A stretch of 64,000 nt of DNA from UBA1206 sp050953105 (GTDB taxonomy: Bacteria; Bacillota; Clostridia; Oscillospirales; CAG-382). Below, piece after piece: positions 17,412 to 25,133 of the stretch (position 1 is its first letter; each line of letters begins with the position of its first letter). Where the stretch lies: positions 558,001 through 622,000 of the forward strand of contig JBMNMA010000004.1 in assembly GCA_050953105.1 (NCBI GenBank). Reading direction: 5' to 3'. The notes below the pieces were generated by a model. The model ran no database searches. It was not told where the DNA came from and saw only the letters and a program-made list of their open reading frames with translations. A program made the translations under genes and the position numbers.

Positions 17412-18632
17412 ATGAAAAGAGTGGTTATAACCGGTATCGGAGCGGTTACTCCGATAGGAAACAACGCAAAAGAATATTTTAATTCCCTTAAGAACGGCGT
17501 CTGCGGAATAGGCTACGTCACCCGCTTTGACGCAACTCCCTTTAAAACCAAAATCGTGGCTGAAGTTAAAAACTTTGACGAATCTGCATTGTTTGATAAA
17601 ATCCTTGAAAAAAAGATAGACCTAAATGTAAAATACGCCGTTGCCGCCGCCACCGAGGCCTTTTCCGACTCCGGCCTTGAGCTTGTCGACCGCAACGACA
17701 TGGGGGTAATTGCCGCCACCGGCGTGGGAGGTATAAACACCACCTGCGAGGAGGAGGATAAATTAAAAGAGGGCGGTCCTTTAAAGGTTTCTTCCCACTT
17801 TGTCCCCAAAATGATAATCAATATGGCGGCAGGCCATATCGCCATAAGGTTAAAGGCCCACGGCACCGCAAAGCAGATATCCACCGCATGTGCATCCGGC
17901 TCGGACGCCATAGGCGAAGCCTACCGGGCGGTTAAGGACGGCTACCTTAACATTGCCGTCTGCGCCGGCACCGAGGCGGCGGTAAATCCCCTCACCTTTG
18001 CCGGGTTTATAAACTGCATGGCTCTATCCCAGGCTAACGATCCCAATGGGGCATCGCTTCCCTTTGACAAACGCCGGGCAGGGTTTGTCCTTGGGGAGGG
18101 GGCAGCCTGCATGATTCTTGAGGAATACGAACACGCAATAGCCCGTGGGGCTAAAATATATGCCGAGGTGGTGGGTTACGGCTCCACCTGTGACGCATTC
18201 CATATTACCGCCCCCGAACCGTCTGCGGCGCAAACCGCCCGGGCAATCACCATGTCCCTTGAGGGCGTGGACTACAATCCCGCAAAAATGTATATGAACG
18301 CCCACGGCACAGGCACACCTAAAAACGACGTTACCGAAACCAAGGCCATAAAGCTTGCTTTTGGCGACGGTGCCTATAAACTTAAAGTTTCCTCCACCAA
18401 ATCCATGACGGGGCATATGATGGGGGCCGCCGGAGTGGCGGAAGCCCTTGCCTGCATTATGGCGTTAAACACCGGCATAATCCCTCCCACCATAAACCTT
18501 AATGACCCAGATCCCGAATGTGACCTTGATTATGTCCCCAACAAGGCAATAGAGCATGAGGTGGACGTGGCAATATCCACATCCTTAGGCTTCGGCGGGC
18601 ACAATGCCTGCGTTGCCTTTAAAAAAGTGTAG
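17412..18632 (+). CDS. fabF: 3-oxoacyl-ACP synthase II
   Basis: Chain-elongating condensing enzyme. The 406-aa thiolase-fold protein has the Cys-His-His triad at C160 (STACASGSDAIG), H298 (NAHGTGTPKND) and H335 (KSMTGHMMGAAG), and the C-terminal NTSLGFGGHN-like segment (STSLGFGGHNACVAF). Starts 4 bp after fabG. Confidence 0.96.
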   Translation: MKRVVITGIGAVTPIGNNAKEYFNSLKNGVCGIGYVTRFDATPFKTKIVAEVKNFDESALFDKILEKKIDLNVKYAVAAATEAFSDSGLELVDRNDMGVIAATGVGGINTTCEEEDKLKEGGPLKVSSHFVPKMIINMAAGHIAIRLKAHGTAKQISTACASGSDAIGEAYRAVKDGYLNIAVCAGTEAAVNPLTFAGFINCMALSQANDPNGASLPFDKRRAGFVLGEGAACMILEEYEHAIARGAKIYAEVVGYGSTCDAFHITAPEPSAAQTARAITMSLEGVDYNPAKMYMNAHGTGTPKNDVTETKAIKLAFGDGAYKLKVSSTKSMTGHMMGAAGVAEALACIMALNTGIIPPTINLNDPDPECDLDYVPNKAIEHEVDVAISTSLGFGGHNACVAFKKV

Positions 18633-18634
18633 TT

Positions 18635-19078
18635 ATGGAAAAGACCTTTGATAAAACCCAAATCTTATCCCTCCTCCCCCACCGGGGGAACATGCTGCTG
18701 CTTGACGAGGTAAGGGTTGTTGATGGCAAGGCTTACGGCAAAAGGGAAATAACGGGTAATGAATTTTTCCTTGACGGCCATTTTCCCGGTAAACCCATTG
18801 TTCCCGGTGTGATACTGTGTGAAATTCTTGCCCAATCCGCCTGCGCCCTTGTGGCGGAGGGGATGAACGGGGAGGTTAACACTCTGTTTACCGGACTTGA
18901 CAAGGTTAGGTTTAAAAATCAGGTTAAACCCGGTGACATATTTTTAACCGAATGCGAAATAGTCAAGACTATTGGTCATTTTTACTTTGCCAGGGGCAGA
19001 GGTTTTGTCAATGACAGGCTTTGCGTAGAAGGAGAATTTTCCTTTGCCCTTATACCGAAGGGAGGTATAGATATATGA
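18635..19078 (+). CDS. fabZ: 3-hydroxyacyl-ACP dehydratase
   Basis: Hot-dog fold dehydratase, 147 aa. LLPHRGNMLLLDEV is the family signature; the catalytic pair is H49 in GHFPGKPIVPGV and E63 in ILCEILAQ. Begins 2 bp after the fabF stop. Confidence 0.95.
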   Translation: MEKTFDKTQILSLLPHRGNMLLLDEVRVVDGKAYGKREITGNEFFLDGHFPGKPIVPGVILCEILAQSACALVAEGMNGEVNTLFTGLDKVRFKNQVKPGDIFLTECEIVKTIGHFYFARGRGFVNDRLCVEGEFSFALIPKGGIDI

Positions 19079-19908
19079 CGAGTTTGAATAAAGCAATTTC
19101 AACCGCCGCCGATACAATATCCTGCCCGTCCTGCAAGGAAAACTTTCCGGTGGAAACCATGAGGGAAAAGCTGTTTATCTGCCCCGAATGCAATACCTAT
19201 ATGCGTATCCCCCCGAGAGAGCGGATTGCTCTGCTTGCCGACGAGGACAGCTTTAGGGAAATCTATGCCGACATAGAGTCGGTGGACGCCCTTAATTTTC
19301 CCATGTATAAAGAAAAGCTTGAAAAAGCAAGGGAGCTTACCGGAGAAAAGGAAGCCGTGGTGTGCGGCCTTGTGAAAATCGACGGCATGGAGTGTATAAT
19401 CTTTGTCATGGATTCAAGGTTTATCATGGCAAGTCTTGGGGGGGCAGTGGGTGAAAAAATAACAAGAGCCTTTGAACTTGCCACCTCGGTTAATATCCCC
19501 GTTATCGGCTTTACCGCCTCCGGGGGAGCAAGAATGCAGGAGGGAATTTTTTCCCTGATGCAGATGGCAAAGTGTTCCGGAGCGGTTAAACGCCATTCCG
19601 ACACCGGAAACCTTTACATTGCCGTCCTCACCGACCCCACCACAGGCGGGGTAACCGCCTCCTTTGCCATGGAGGGTGATATAATTCTTGCCGAGCCGAA
19701 AGCGTTAATCGGCTTTGCCGGACGGCGGGTTATAGAGCAGACCACCGGCTCCAAGCTACCGGAGGATTTTCAGACAGCGGAATTTATGCTTGAACACGGC
19801 TTTGTTGACCGTATAGTTCCCCGGGAGGAGCAGAAAAAGGTGCTTTCATCCTTAATAAAAATGTATGATAAGAGTAAAACCCAAACCAAAAGGGAGGTAT
19901 CGTCATGA
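19075..19908 (+). CDS. accD: Acetyl-CoA carboxylase, carboxyltransferase beta subunit
   Basis: Half of the carboxyltransferase that moves CO2 from biotin to acetyl-CoA. The 277-aa protein has the N-terminal zinc ribbon (C17, C20, C36, C39) and the crotonase-like body with TASGGARMQEG and DPTTGGVTASFA. I chose ATG 19075, which overlaps the fabZ stop (ATGA) and follows GGGAGG; the frame opens earlier inside fabZ without a site. Confidence 0.95.
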   Translation: MTSLNKAISTAADTISCPSCKENFPVETMREKLFICPECNTYMRIPPRERIALLADEDSFREIYADIESVDALNFPMYKEKLEKARELTGEKEAVVCGLVKIDGMECIIFVMDSRFIMASLGGAVGEKITRAFELATSVNIPVIGFTASGGARMQEGIFSLMQMAKCSGAVKRHSDTGNLYIAVLTDPTTGGVTASFAMEGDIILAEPKALIGFAGRRVIEQTTGSKLPEDFQTAEFMLEHGFVDRIVPREEQKKVLSSLIKMYDKSKTQTKREVSS

Positions 19909-20693
19909 CAGCTTACGAAAGGCTTAAAATAGTCCGTTCAAACACCCGCCCAACCGGGGCGGCATATATAAATGCGCTTGTTGACGACAAAATCGAGCTT
20001 CACGGCGACCGGCGCTACGGCGACGACGCCGCCATTGTGGCAGGGGTGGGTTATCTGGGCAGCCAGCCGTTAACCTTTATTGCCATAGACAAGGGCACCA
20101 GTCTTGACGAGCGGCTGCGCAAAAACTTCGGCTGCCCCAAGCCGGAAGGATACCGCAAGGCATTAAGGCTAATGAAACAGGCGGAAAAATTCGGCCTTCC
20201 CGTTCTGTGCATTGTTGACACCTTGGGTGCCTACTGCGGCGCCGACGGCGAGGAACGGGGGCAGGGGCAGTCTATAGCCGAAAATCTTATGGAGATGATG
20301 ACACTTAAAACACCGGTTATCGCCATTATCGCCGGTGAAGGCGGAAGCGGTGGCGCACTGGCTCTTGCGGTGGCGGATAAGGTGTATATGCTTGAAAACG
20401 CCGTGTTTTCGGTTATCACCCCCGACGGCTGCGCCTCAATACTCTGGAAAGACCCCTCACGGGTGGTGGAGGCGGTGGAGTGCCTGCGCATTACTGCCGA
20501 GGATATGAAAGCCTTCGGCGTGGCGGACGAAATTATACCCGAATCCGGCGGTTTTGAGGGTGTTTGTGAAGCTATCAGGGAAAAGCTTTCTACTGACTTT
20601 AAATCCCTGTCCTCCCTCACTCCGGAGGAACTGACCGAAAAACGCTATCAGCGCTACAGACGGCTGGGTGCATATATTGAGAGTAATCAATAA
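19905..20693 (+). CDS. accA: Acetyl-CoA carboxylase, carboxyltransferase alpha subunit
   Basis: Partner of AccD. 262 aa, shorter at the N-terminus than the roughly 320-aa E. coli protein. DDKIELHGDRRYGDD, GKPEGYRKALR-like (CPKPEGYRKAL), GEGGSGGALALAVAD and ITPDGCASILWKD are family motifs. ATGA overlap with accD; AGGGAGG site. The biotin carrier (accB), biotin carboxylase (accC) and fabH are not in this operon. Confidence 0.95.
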   Translation: MTAYERLKIVRSNTRPTGAAYINALVDDKIELHGDRRYGDDAAIVAGVGYLGSQPLTFIAIDKGTSLDERLRKNFGCPKPEGYRKALRLMKQAEKFGLPVLCIVDTLGAYCGADGEERGQGQSIAENLMEMMTLKTPVIAIIAGEGGSGGALALAVADKVYMLENAVFSVITPDGCASILWKDPSRVVEAVECLRITAEDMKAFGVADEIIPESGGFEGVCEAIREKLSTDFKSLSSLTPEELTEKRYQRYRRLGAYIESNQ

Positions 20694-20695
20694 AT

Positions 20696-20732
20696 AAAAA
20701 AGAAGGTTAACCGCTTCGGTTAACCTTCTTTA
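20696..20732. terminator. Terminator of the fab-acc operon
   Basis: Stem AGAAGGTTAACCG/CGGTTAACCTTCT with a 3-nt loop and A/T runs on each side; probably serves the convergent lipoprotein gene too. Confidence 0.9.
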
Positions 20733-20741
20733 TCATTTAAT

Positions 20742-21350
20742 CTATTTGTTTTCGAATTCGTAAAGCACCATTTCGTCTTTGCCGTTGTAATCTATGATGA
20801 AAAACCTTTCATTTCCGTCTTTGTCTTTGAATGTTATCCCTCTGTAGGATAGGGTTGTTTCAGGAAGAAAAGTATTTTTAATTACCAATGGTTTTTCCGG
20901 TGTCAGGGTGTCCACGGTAAACAGTGTTTGATCTACCGACGGGCCGGATTTGGTGAAGCCATCATCAATATCCCATTTTATAGACACATATGAGACATCG
21001 CTTTTAGCTTCAATGGCAATAAATATAATTTGCTCGGTTCCGATATTGTCGGTATAATTGAATGTAGAATCATATTGCTTTAACGTTTCTTCGTTACAGT
21101 AGGAAAATGAGAGCTTGATTTCATCCGGGTCAGCGGGTATCAAAACCACTACTGATGTTTCTTGATCCGACTTGTCGGAATTTGCATCTGATGTTCCCGT
21201 GTTTGAAGTATTTGATTCACTATTTGAACTGCTGCTTTCGCTTACACTATCGGTTGAGGTGCCGCTTGTATCCGGATTATCAGAAATAACACAAGAAGTA
21301 ATTAAAAACAGTACCACTAACATTGATAAAACAAATGTTAATTTCTTCAT
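20742..21350 (-). CDS. Lipoprotein of unknown function
   Basis: About 202 aa. A lipobox LITSC follows a hydrophobic N-terminus, then a Ser/Thr/Asn/Asp-rich linker (about residues 20-65) and a beta-rich domain with no family I recognise. The start is chosen at 21350 (MKKLTF...), because a promoter at 21381-21409 would leave almost no leader for the ATG at 21368. Likely anchored to the outer face of the membrane. Confidence 0.7.
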   Translation of the reverse strand: MKKLTFVLSMLVVLFLITSCVISDNPDTSGTSTDSVSESSSSNSESNTSNTGTSDANSDKSDQETSVVVLIPADPDEIKLSFSYCNEETLKQYDSTFNYTDNIGTEQIIFIAIEAKSDVSYVSIKWDIDDGFTKSGPSVDQTLFTVDTLTPEKPLVIKNTFLPETTLSYRGITFKDKDGNERFFIIDYNGKDEMVLYEFENK

Positions 21351-21380
21351 AGCTGATACTCTTTTCATTTTGATACCATT

Positions 21381-21409
21381 ATTTTACATTTAGTTTGCAA
21401 TTATGTCAA
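21381..21409 (-). promoter_or_regulatory. Promoter of the lipoprotein gene
   Basis: Minus-strand TTGACA (21404-21409), 17-bp spacer, TAAAAT (21381-21386). Confidence 0.75.
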
Positions 21410-21504
21410 TACAAAATCGTGCTAATGTTTGGATAATATGTAAAAATACTGTAATTATAATTTTTCGGCCTTCATAATGATCGTTATCTTGGCAAGTTAA
21501 AACA

Positions 21505-21527
21505 CAAAAAAGCCGCAAAAGCGGCAT
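21505..21527 (-). terminator. Second hairpin downstream of tRNA-Pro
   Basis: Minus-strand GCCGC-TTTT-GCGGC followed by six T; backs up the terminator at 21573. Confidence 0.7.
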
Positions 21528-21572
21528 TTTGGCAGACTGTAATATCACGTTGCGGGGAAAAATAGTAAAAAA

Positions 21573-21603
21573 CAAAAAAGCAGGCCGATGACCTGCTTTT
21601 TTG
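21573..21603 (-). terminator. Terminator of tRNA-Pro
   Basis: Minus-strand stem AGCAGG/CCTGCT with a T6 tail, starting directly at the tRNA 3' end. Confidence 0.85.
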
Positions 21604-21680
21604 TGGTCGGAGCGAGAGGATTTGAACCTCCGGCCTCTTGGTCCCGAACCAAGCACTCTACCAAGCTGAGCCACGCCCCG
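21604..21680 (-). tRNA. tRNA-Pro (anticodon CGG)
   Basis: 77 nt on the minus strand including an encoded CCA. The acceptor CGGGGCG/CGCTCCG, the D-arm with TAGAGTGC, the anticodon stem CTTGG/CCAAG around loop TTCGGGA (anticodon CGG) and the T-arm with GGTTCAAATCC fold canonically. Confidence 0.96.
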
Positions 21681-21717
21681 AAATATTCAAGCGTAAAATA
21701 CCCTTACGCAAGAAGTC

Positions 21718-21746
21718 ATTATATTATATTGTAGCTATAAAGTCAA
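21718..21746 (-). promoter_or_regulatory. Promoter of tRNA-Pro
   Basis: Minus-strand TTGACT (21741-21746), 17-bp spacer, TATAAT (21718-21723). Confidence 0.7.
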
Positions 21747-21768
21747 TACAAAATATCAATTTTGTGTT

Positions 21769-22260
21769 TTAATATATATACAGCTTTGCCTCTACCTCAC
21801 CGGCGTCGTTGGTTTCGCCCGTTTCGGCAAAGCCGAATGATGCATACAAATTCCTTGCCACCATGTTGTTATCATTATAGGACAGATTAACCGCAAAAGG
21901 CCTGACGGCGGTTTTTTCCTTCATCCAATCAAGGCAGACTTTCATAAGCTCTTTTCCGTAGCCCTTGCCCTGATGCTTTTGGTCTATCATAAATCTTACA
22001 ATATGAAAACCCGTTTCCTCCGCCACGTTGCCGTCCTCGTCAACATCACCTGTTTCCTCATAGGCCATAAACACAAAGCCGATACATTCATCGCCTTTGT
22101 ATGCCGCAAAGGGATAGGGAGTGTCGCCGTTTGACAGGGCCACATAGCTTTGGGCAAGGCTGTAAACATTGTCGGCAATAAAATCGTCCTGTTCGGGAGC
22201 AACTTTTAGAGAAATAACATCATCGAAATTTTCCCATGTGATTTTCCGTAAAGCTATCAT
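21769..22260 (-). CDS. GNAT acetyltransferase, spermidine/PaiA-like
   Basis: A 163-aa single-domain N-acetyltransferase. The acetyl-CoA loop QGKGYGKELM lies near 98-107, after strand beta4 (FHIVRFMIDQKH); the C-terminal NLYASFGF motif is typical of the polyamine/diamine subgroup. The substrate cannot be told. Monocistronic, with GAGG ahead of the ATG. Confidence 0.82.
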   Translation of the reverse strand: MIALRKITWENFDDVISLKVAPEQDDFIADNVYSLAQSYVALSNGDTPYPFAAYKGDECIGFVFMAYEETGDVDEDGNVAEETGFHIVRFMIDQKHQGKGYGKELMKVCLDWMKEKTAVRPFAVNLSYNDNNMVARNLYASFGFAETGETNDAGEVEAKLYIY

Positions 22261-22335
22261 GTCTAACCTCGTTAAAGTATTTCTGTATGTATTATGGCAA
22301 ATTTTAAGCCTTAAAGCAATATAATTCTAATATTT

Positions 22336-22433
22336 AGATGCAGCTTATTGAAGAGGCAGTTACATGGGATGAATATAAAAAAGCCTTCCGACTTTCGGGG
22401 AAAATGGCAGCCGCAGGCTGACGGATGAGGGGT
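22336..22433 (+). repeat. Modular intergenic repeat, copy 4
   Basis: A module 2-type tail (GATGCAGC...GAGGCAGTTACATG) followed by module 3 from AAGCCTTCCGACTTTCGGGG to GCTGACGGATGAGGGG. It fills the gap between the GNAT gene and the YvlD-like gene. Confidence 0.75.
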
Positions 22434-22526
22434 AGTGATAGACATACGGAAACTTAGGGAAGCAAAATAAAATCCGCACGTTAGTGCGGATTAAATCCCT
22501 CCTTGCGGAACGGTTTTTTAAGGTAA

Positions 22527-22862
22527 TTACCACGTTACCGCAAGCAGGGAATTAAGCAAGGACACAAACAGCGCCGTCAGCAGGCAGGCCAAAAATGTTC
22601 CCTCAACCCCGGGGAGGAAGGCGAAGGACAGCCCCACCAGCAGAGCATTTACAATAAAATAAAACAATCCGAAGGTAAGTATGGTAAATGGGATTGCGAT
22701 TATCTGAGCCAGGGGCTTAAGCAGCAGGTTAACCACCCACAGCACCGTGCCCGCGGCTAAAAATGCGGTTACCTCTCCGGAAATTTCAAGCTGTCCCGGC
22801 ATTATGGCGTTAACCACCACCAAAGCCAAAACACATGCCAGCCATTTAACAATTGATTTCAT
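22527..22862 (-). CDS. Phage-holin-family/YvlD-like four-helix membrane protein
   Basis: 111 aa with about four hydrophobic segments covering most of the chain (5-20, 30-50, 55-78, 85-108), the layout of the small Mycobacterial-4TMS/YvlD family. In Bacillus, yvlD belongs to a small envelope-stress operon with a SHOCT-type protein, as here. Function unknown; not a lysis holin by context. Confidence 0.75.
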   Translation of the reverse strand: MKSIVKWLACVLALVVVNAIMPGQLEISGEVTAFLAAGTVLWVVNLLLKPLAQIIAIPFTILTFGLFYFIVNALLVGLSFAFLPGVEGTFLACLLTALFVSLLNSLLAVTW

Positions 22863-22878
22863 AATCTTATAACCTCAA

Positions 22879-23190
22879 CTATATGGTATGGATCCGGACC
22901 TTAACCCGGTCGCTTTTGTCGTTTGCCTCAACCCTGACATACTCGTGCCGTCCTACGGTAAACATTATATGCCAGCAGATATATTTTAGCGCCGCCACCG
23001 CACCTTTTGCTGCGGCAAGCTGCTTTTTCTTTCTGCTAAACAGCCATATCAAATCGATAATTTCCTCTGCCGACAGGGTGAGGGACAAAACCACAAACAC
23101 CGGCAGCGGCAGGGGCAGACGCATGTACTTGCCCCTGCTGCTTTTAAATGAAACCGATATGATAAGCAAAAAAGCAGGCTTAATCAACAT
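22879..23190 (-). CDS. Small hypothetical protein in the DUF2089/YvlD operon
   Basis: 103 aa, N-terminal hydrophobic stretch (about 1-45), then a basic KKKQ segment, and a C-terminal EYVRVEANDKSDRVKVRIHTI beta-like tail that resembles the end of the neighbouring SHOCT protein (GAKVRIYVD). It overlaps the upstream gene by 11 bp and has TGAGG just before the ATG. I do not recognise the family. Confidence 0.6.
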   Translation of the reverse strand: MLIKPAFLLIISVSFKSSRGKYMRLPLPLPVFVVLSLTLSAEEIIDLIWLFSRKKKQLAAAKGAVAALKYICWHIMFTVGRHEYVRVEANDKSDRVKVRIHTI

Positions 23191-23605
23191 ATATCCTCAC
23201 TTTGGCGCCCTCGTTATCCTCGCTGGCGTCAACGGTGACGATATCCTCATCGGTTTCGGCAAGCTCGTCGGTGATACCGTCTATAATTTCGGTCAGCTTG
23301 TCAATGTCCACGCCCTTGTCCTCCAGTTTTTGTCTGGCCTTGTCGGAGACGAGTCCCGATTTAAGAATCGGATTGATAACCTTAATAAGGGAAAGGGGAA
23401 CATTAACCTTCACCTTTGCCGAATCGGAACCGTCATTGGCGTTAACATCAATCCTTAAGCTTTTCTTTCTCCCCCGTTTGTCCTTTAATTCGGGGGTTTT
23501 GGGCTTTTCTTGGCCTTCAAGGGCGTCCAGAAGGTCGGAAGCCTCTTCGGCGGTAATTTTCCCTGCTGCCAGCATATCAAGTATTTGTTTTCTCTGTTCG
23601 TTCAT
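23180..23605 (-). CDS. SHOCT-like domain protein
   Basis: 141 aa. The N-terminal 30 residues (QRKQILDMLAAGKITAEEASDLLDAL) form the short SHOCT-like helix pair found at the start of YvlB-type proteins. A charged linker and a beta-rich middle (KSLRIDVNANDG...VKVNVPLSLI) follow. Probably a regulator or adaptor of the adjacent membrane proteins. Confidence 0.72.
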   Translation of the reverse strand: MNEQRKQILDMLAAGKITAEEASDLLDALEGQEKPKTPELKDKRGRKKSLRIDVNANDGSDSAKVKVNVPLSLIKVINPILKSGLVSDKARQKLEDKGVDIDKLTEIIDGITDELAETDEDIVTVDASEDNEGAKVRIYVD

Positions 23606-23622
23606 TAGTATATAACCCCTTT

Positions 23623-24006
23623 CTATTTCTTTTTTCGTTCACGGATAAGCTTTGCCGCCTGGGATGCGGATATTTCCCCCGATTCCACCATAGCAAGGAT
23701 ATCGGCAAAATCCTTGTTCCCTTCCTTTTCGGGTTCCGGCGTGGATAACCCCAACGCCACCAGCAGTTCGTCAGTAAGATTTTTTACGGTAGGGTAGGAG
23801 ATGTTCAGCTCCTTTTCGATTTCCTTTATGTTCCCCCTGCACCGCAGGAAGGTTTCAAGAAAGGAATAAAGTCTTTCGTCAAGAGCGCAGAACTTGCATT
23901 GGGGGAATTTGCCCGTAAGTTCGGTGCCGCAGCTTTCGCAGGATATTTTGGTAACGGTAAGCTTGCTTTTACAAACAGGGCAGGCCCCCGGCTGTTTAAT
24001 TATCAT
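23623..24006 (-). CDS. DUF2089 zinc-ribbon/HTH protein
   Basis: 127 aa. Two CxxC pairs at the N-terminus (CPVCKS, CESCGTE) plus CKFC make a zinc ribbon; an HTH-like segment (GNIKEIEKELNISYPTVKNLTDELL) follows, then a C-terminal SHOCT-like helix (DILAMVESGEISASQAAKLIRERK). Likely an autoregulator of this four-gene operon, which starts at a consensus promoter. Confidence 0.82.
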   Translation of the reverse strand: MIIKQPGACPVCKSKLTVTKISCESCGTELTGKFPQCKFCALDERLYSFLETFLRCRGNIKEIEKELNISYPTVKNLTDELLVALGLSTPEPEKEGNKDFADILAMVESGEISASQAAKLIRERKKK

Positions 24007-24061
24007 AACTTCACCTTTCGTTTTAACATCGTATCAAGTGGGTTTTATTGCTTACGTTAGA

Positions 24062-24090
24062 ATTATATACATTAATCTTGGATTTGTCAA
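24062..24090 (-). promoter_or_regulatory. Promoter of the DUF2089 operon
   Basis: Minus-strand TTGACA (24085-24090), exactly 17 bp, TATAAT (24062-24067). Confidence 0.88.
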
Positions 24091-24159
24091 GAGCAAAATT
24101 AAATAAATTAATATTAAAATTAAAAAAATTAATTTTATTGTTTATTAAGGTGAGGTGTA

Positions 24160-24275
24160 TTATAAGCTGTATATTATATAATGATATATCATGCAGAGGC
24201 AGCGACATGAGGTGAATATAAAAAGCCTTACGACTTTTGGGCAAGGTTGCAGCCGAAGGCTGACGGATGAGGGGT
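24160..24275 (+). repeat. Modular intergenic repeat, copy 5
   Basis: Module 2-like TATTATAAGCTG...ATGCAGAGGCAGCGACATGA tail, then module 3 from AAGCCTTACGACTTTTGGG to GCTGACGGATGAGGGGT. With inverted copy 6 it brackets about 175 bp of AT-rich DNA without genes. Confidence 0.75.
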
Positions 24276-24450
24276 GTAATATAATAGCGGAGGAGCTTAA
24301 CAAATGAATGATATTCGCTATTTATTGTGAAAAATTCGTTTCTATATCGCCATAAAAACTATGTATAATAAAAGGGCATATACATCATAATCTTTTACAC
24401 CCTGAAGAATAGACTATACTAATATTAACTGCTTTACCGGATAAACGGCA

Positions 24451-24506
24451 CACCCCCTCATCCACCGCTGTCGCGGTCCCCCTTCCCCTCAAGGGGAAGG
24501 CTTTTT
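24451..24506 (-). repeat. Modular intergenic repeat, copy 6 (module 3, inverted)
   Basis: Reverse complement of module 3: ACCCCCTCATCCACCGCTG to CCTTCCCCTCAAGGGGAAGG. Confidence 0.8.
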
Positions 24507-24640
24507 GCTTGCCCCTATTTTATTTTTACAACATCAAACTACTGCTAATTTCGATGTTTTTAACGAATAATATCTGCCCGTATGTTATTCAACCATTGTT
24601 GATTATGATATTGCGCCTATCTTTCATTAACTCATCTTCC

Positions 24641-24915
24641 CCTTGCGCCCCCGAAGGGGGAGCAGGTGTATTAGCCCGGGGTGAAGCCCCGGGTAAAGAA
24701 CACACCCCAAAAACGCGCCCCGGAGGGGAGCGGGTGTCAAAAGGGGGACGATGAGATGAGAGAAGAGAAGAGATTAGACAGAAGAGAGAAGAGAAAAGGT
24801 GTAAAACCCTATGGGTTTTGCACCATTTTTGAAATAATATGAGTTAGCAGCATTTTGATGCTGTGGCTGGGAGACGGGATGTATGCATATAGCCTTCCCC
24901 GAAAGTCGGAAAGCT
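24641..24915 (+). repeat. Modular intergenic repeat, copy 7 (modules 1+2+partial 3)
   Basis: Module 1 (24641-24738) is nearly identical to 1408-1508. Module 2 (24752-24857) has a GA-rich lead, a GTAAAACCCtatGGGTTTTGC palindrome and TATGAGTTAGCAGCA. A module 3 fragment ends near 24915. With copies 5 and 6 it accounts for most of the 24007-25133 gap. Confidence 0.85.
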
Positions 24916-25044
24916 TTACTGCCTTTGAAAAAGAGGTTAAAATTTATGTAACATATAATAAATCAAACACAACTTTTTCACCCCAAAAAGCCAAAAGCCT
25001 ATTACCCCCCAACAGCAGCACTTTTTTGTTTGTATTTATCCCCC

Positions 25045-25073
25045 TTGAAAACTATGCAAATGCATGATATAAT
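25045..25073 (+). promoter_or_regulatory. Promoter of the GH26-like gene
   Basis: TTGAAA (25045-25050), 17-bp spacer, TATAAT (25068-25073). Confidence 0.8.
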
Positions 25074-25133
25074 ACAATAAATAGGAAAATTACACCTGTT
25101 AGAAGGCAAAATCACATCCCATCGGAGGACAAA

